This document shows, piece after piece, positions 6,901 to 8,055 of a stretch of DNA of 8,055 nt; position 1 is the first letter of the stretch, and the number at the start of each line of letters is the position of its first letter. The position numbers and the translations under genes were made by a program. Under the pieces are notes generated by a model. That model was not told where the DNA came from and ran no database searches. It saw only the letters and a list, made by a program, of their open reading frames with translations. The stretch comes from CAJWGI01 sp036011785. Lineage in GTDB: Bacteria; Chloroflexota; Anaerolineae; Anaerolineales; UBA11657. The stretch covers positions 1-8,055 of the forward strand of contig DASCOB010000144.1 of assembly GCA_036011785.1 (NCBI GenBank). Reading direction: 5' to 3'.

Positions 6901-7554
6901 TTGACCTCCTACTACAGGTGCGCTGTGTTTGACCTTGACGACACGCTTTATTCAGCTGAATGTGGCATGCGTCTGGAAATTTGTACGCGCATCAACACAT
7001 ACATGGTGGAGCGGATGGGCATTCCGGAAGCGGACGCACCACTGCAGCGAGAGCGGTATTTCCGGGAGTACGGTACCTGCCTGGGAGGGATTCGGCACGA
7101 TTACTCCGACATCGATTCTGAGGAATACCTAGCCTACATCCACGATGTCCCCTATGAGCGATATCTTGCGCGTGACGATGCGCTGGCGAGAATGTTGAAC
7201 GACTTGGCGCTGACCAAGTCTGTTTTCACCAATGCCGACAGGGCGCACGCGCTTAACGTGCTCTCTGCGCTGGGTGTGGAGAAGCATTTCGATGTGATTG
7301 TGGATGTGCATGTGGCCAATTTCGTCAACAAGCCGAGGTTCGGAGCGTTTAACGTGCTTTTTCAGACACTCGAGGCTGAACCGCTTGAGTGTATTCTTAT
7401 CGATGATCAAGAACGTAACCTGGAGATGGCGGGGTCACTGGGAATGGCCACCATTCTTGTCGGCCCTAAAGTTAGCACCGACGGCATAGCTGATTTCTGT
7501 GTTCCGGACGTTGTTCATGCCGGCGGTGTGATGCAGCGGCTGGTGTCTGGGTGA
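6901..7554 (+). CDS. HAD-superfamily hydrolase, pyrimidine 5'-nucleotidase (SDT1)-like
   Basis: This 217-residue cytosolic phosphatase of HAD subfamily IA resembles the yeast SDT1/plant pyrimidine 5'-nucleotidase group, which dephosphorylates pyrimidine nucleotides or other small phosphates. All four HAD motifs are present: FDLDDTLY (10-17; nucleophile D11, acid/base D13), FTNAD (109-113; T110), NKP (143-145; K144) and IDDQERN (167-173; D168, D169). The helical cap between motifs I and II contains ERYFREYGTCLGGI and EEYLAYIHDVPYERYL, typical of this group. The start must be the TTG at 6901: an in-frame TAA sits directly before it, and the first ATG lies beyond motif I. It begins nine bases after the GT39 stop, so it is probably the third gene of that operon, although no Shine-Dalgarno is visible. 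A role in the glycan pathway is not shown. Exact substrate unknown. Confidence 0.88.
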   Translation: MTSYYRCAVFDLDDTLYSAECGMRLEICTRINTYMVERMGIPEADAPLQRERYFREYGTCLGGIRHDYSDIDSEEYLAYIHDVPYERYLARDDALARMLNDLALTKSVFTNADRAHALNVLSALGVEKHFDVIVDVHVANFVNKPRFGAFNVLFQTLEAEPLECILIDDQERNLEMAGSLGMATILVGPKVSTDGIADFCVPDVVHAGGVMQRLVSG

Positions 7555-7642
7555 GTGACGACTGCATGAGCAAGGTGATGTTGAATTGTGCGCAATCGCC
7601 GTTTCGGAGGTACGCGGACGACCGGGTGCGGCATGGATCGGT

Positions 7643-7906
7643 ATGGACCCCCTGGCGGGATTTGAAGACATAATTCGTGGACGCGTGCAGGGAGTGGGGT
7701 TCGCTACCACGCCCGACGGTTAGCGAACGTGCTTGGCGCAACATGCGGAGAGCGGAGTGCGCCTGGTTGCACGTGGGCGGCCCGCTGAGCCTCATGCTTC
7801 CATTTCTCTTCTGCAGATTGGGCCCGCTCACGCCATTGTTGATGGAGTAGTAGTTGAGTGGCGAGACGAGTGTGAAGAGCGGCACGATTTCCGCGTGGTG
7901 CGATAA
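7643..7906 (+). pseudogene. acyP: Acylphosphatase pseudogene (frameshifted)
   Basis: Acylphosphatases are about 90-98-residue enzymes that hydrolyse acyl phosphates using an Arg in GRVQGVGFR and an Asn in GWVRN. Here an ATG at 7643 opens a frame reading MDPLAGFED then IIRGRVQGVGF, but it stops at TAG 7721. Homology continues in other frames: RYHARRLANVLG in the frame starting at 7703, then RNM in a third frame (about 7736-7744), then ESGVRLVARG through LLQIGPAHAIVDG, VVVEWRDE and HDFRVVR back in the first frame to TAA 7904-7906. Adding one C after TTC (7702) and one C in ATGCGG (about 7745), plus about 16 nt for the missing GxxGWV segment near 7732-7736, would restore a protein of about 93 residues; the losses sum to 18 nt, which explains the return to the first frame. 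The gene is thus broken unless the sequence has errors. The HAD gene stops 88 bases upstream on the same strand. Confidence 0.75.
7699..7728 (+). repeat. Inverted repeat/hairpin inside the acylphosphatase pseudogene
   Basis: GTTCGCTACC (7699-7708) pairs with GGTTAGCGAAC (7718-7728) as a 10-bp stem with one bulged T, around a 9-base loop. There is no T-run after it, so it is not a standard intrinsic terminator. It covers the first frameshift of the pseudogene. Confidence 0.6.
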
Positions 7907-7952
7907 TGGGGCAAGTCGGCAGGGGGAAAATGACAAGAGTGAATGAAGAAGG

Positions 7953-8025
7953 TGGCGAGGGTGGGACTTGAACCCACAACCGACGGCTTATGAGTCCGTT
8001 GCTCTGCCGATTGAGCTACCTCGCC
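7953..8025 (-). tRNA. tRNA with anticodon CAT, probably elongator tRNA-Met
   Basis: The minus strand folds as a full 73-nt cloverleaf: acceptor GGCGAGG/CCTCGCC (8025-8019 with 7960-7954), D-stem GCTC/GAGC with GG in the loop, anticodon loop CTCATAA (7994-7988), five-base variable region, T-stem GTGGG/CCCAC with loop TTCAAGT, and discriminator A at 7953. G1:C72 pairs and the anticodon stem lacks three G:C pairs in a row, so it is not the initiator. Elongator Met is favoured; the CAT-bearing Ile2 tRNA modified to lysidine cannot be ruled out by eye. The anticodon stem ACGGA/GCCGT has an A31:G39 mismatch beside the loop. The gene encodes A-C-C then T, so the CCA end is not fully encoded and must be added by tRNA nucleotidyltransferase. 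Confidence 0.96.
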
Positions 8026-8045
8026 ATTGGCTAAACCGCTGGGAG

Positions 8046-8051
8046 AGTATA
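8046..8051 (-). promoter_or_regulatory. -10 promoter box of the tRNA gene
   Basis: The minus strand reads TATACT 20 bases before the tRNA 5' end, which would give a leader of about 13 nt. The matching -35 would fall outside the window, so only half of the promoter can be judged. Confidence 0.5.
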
Positions 8052-8055
8052 CCAT

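Noticed and set aside
7566..7673. 35-codon + strand ORF (starting MSKVMLNC) after the HAD gene
   Set aside because: No ribosome site or motif, and it overlaps the start of the acylphosphatase remnant in another frame; probably chance.
7699..7728. Hairpin considered as the terminator of the glycosidase-GT39-HAD operon
   Set aside because: No T-run follows it and it lies inside coding-derived sequence about 145 bases past the HAD stop.
7472..7936. Minus-strand open frame of 154 codons after the HAD gene
   Set aside because: No motifs, low-complexity composition, and it is antisense to the acylphosphatase remnant that explains this sequence better.
7704..7979. Minus-strand frame with a coding-like stretch WRERAQSAEEKWKHEAQRAA
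   Set aside because: Its only start codon lies inside the tRNA gene, and the opposite strand gives a clear acylphosphatase C-terminus over the same bases.
1..8055. CRISPR arrays, insertion sequences, integrase sites and phage or defence genes
   Set aside because: No regularly spaced repeats, transposase motifs or flanking direct repeats were seen; the tRNA shows no duplicated 3' end within the window.

Overview
The window looks like a stretch of bacterial chromosome of moderately high GC. The best lineage hint is Chloroflexota (Anaerolineae-like), and it is an inference. The GH-A glycosidase, the GT39-type glycosyltransferase with its C-terminal beta-sandwich, and the SDT1-like HAD nucleotidase all resemble protein types I associate with that phylum. 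A CruF-type carotenoid domain is compatible with it. No database search was possible.

Layout: (1) The left edge (to 442, +) holds the C-terminal half of a class II fructose-bisphosphate aldolase. (2) It is followed closely by one long + strand gene (484-1911) that joins a CruF-like membrane carotenoid hydratase domain to a complete PdxH-like FMN oxidase domain. (3) Converging on it with a 3-bp gap is a minus-strand pair: glgC (ADP-glucose pyrophosphorylase) followed by a YfcE-like metallophosphoesterase, coupled by a TGATG stop/start overlap. (4) A 108-bp divergent region carries two TATAAT boxes, each 6-7 nt from a start codon, which suggests leaderless transcripts in both directions. (5) A + strand operon then runs: membrane-anchored GH-A glycoside hydrolase, GT39-type polyprenyl-sugar transferase with a C-terminal beta-domain, and a HAD pyrimidine-5'-nucleotidase-like hydrolase. 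(6) After it, 7643-7906 looks empty to ORF finding but holds the frameshifted remains of an acylphosphatase gene. (7) The right end has a minus-strand tRNA with anticodon CAT and its -10 promoter box.

How it fits together: glgC supplies activated glucose. The GH/GT pair is likely to build or trim an extracellular or cell-surface glycan. The HAD and phosphoesterase genes are general phosphate-ester enzymes whose link to this is unproven. The most unusual item is the carotenoid-hydratase/PdxH fusion. Its oxidase domain keeps FMN-binding residues but has lost three PLP-contacting residues (equivalents of E. coli R14, S137 and R197), so it may be a membrane-tethered flavoenzyme with a new substrate. 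The second is the acylphosphatase pseudogene, whose first frameshift sits inside a hairpin that the mutation appears to have made more perfect.
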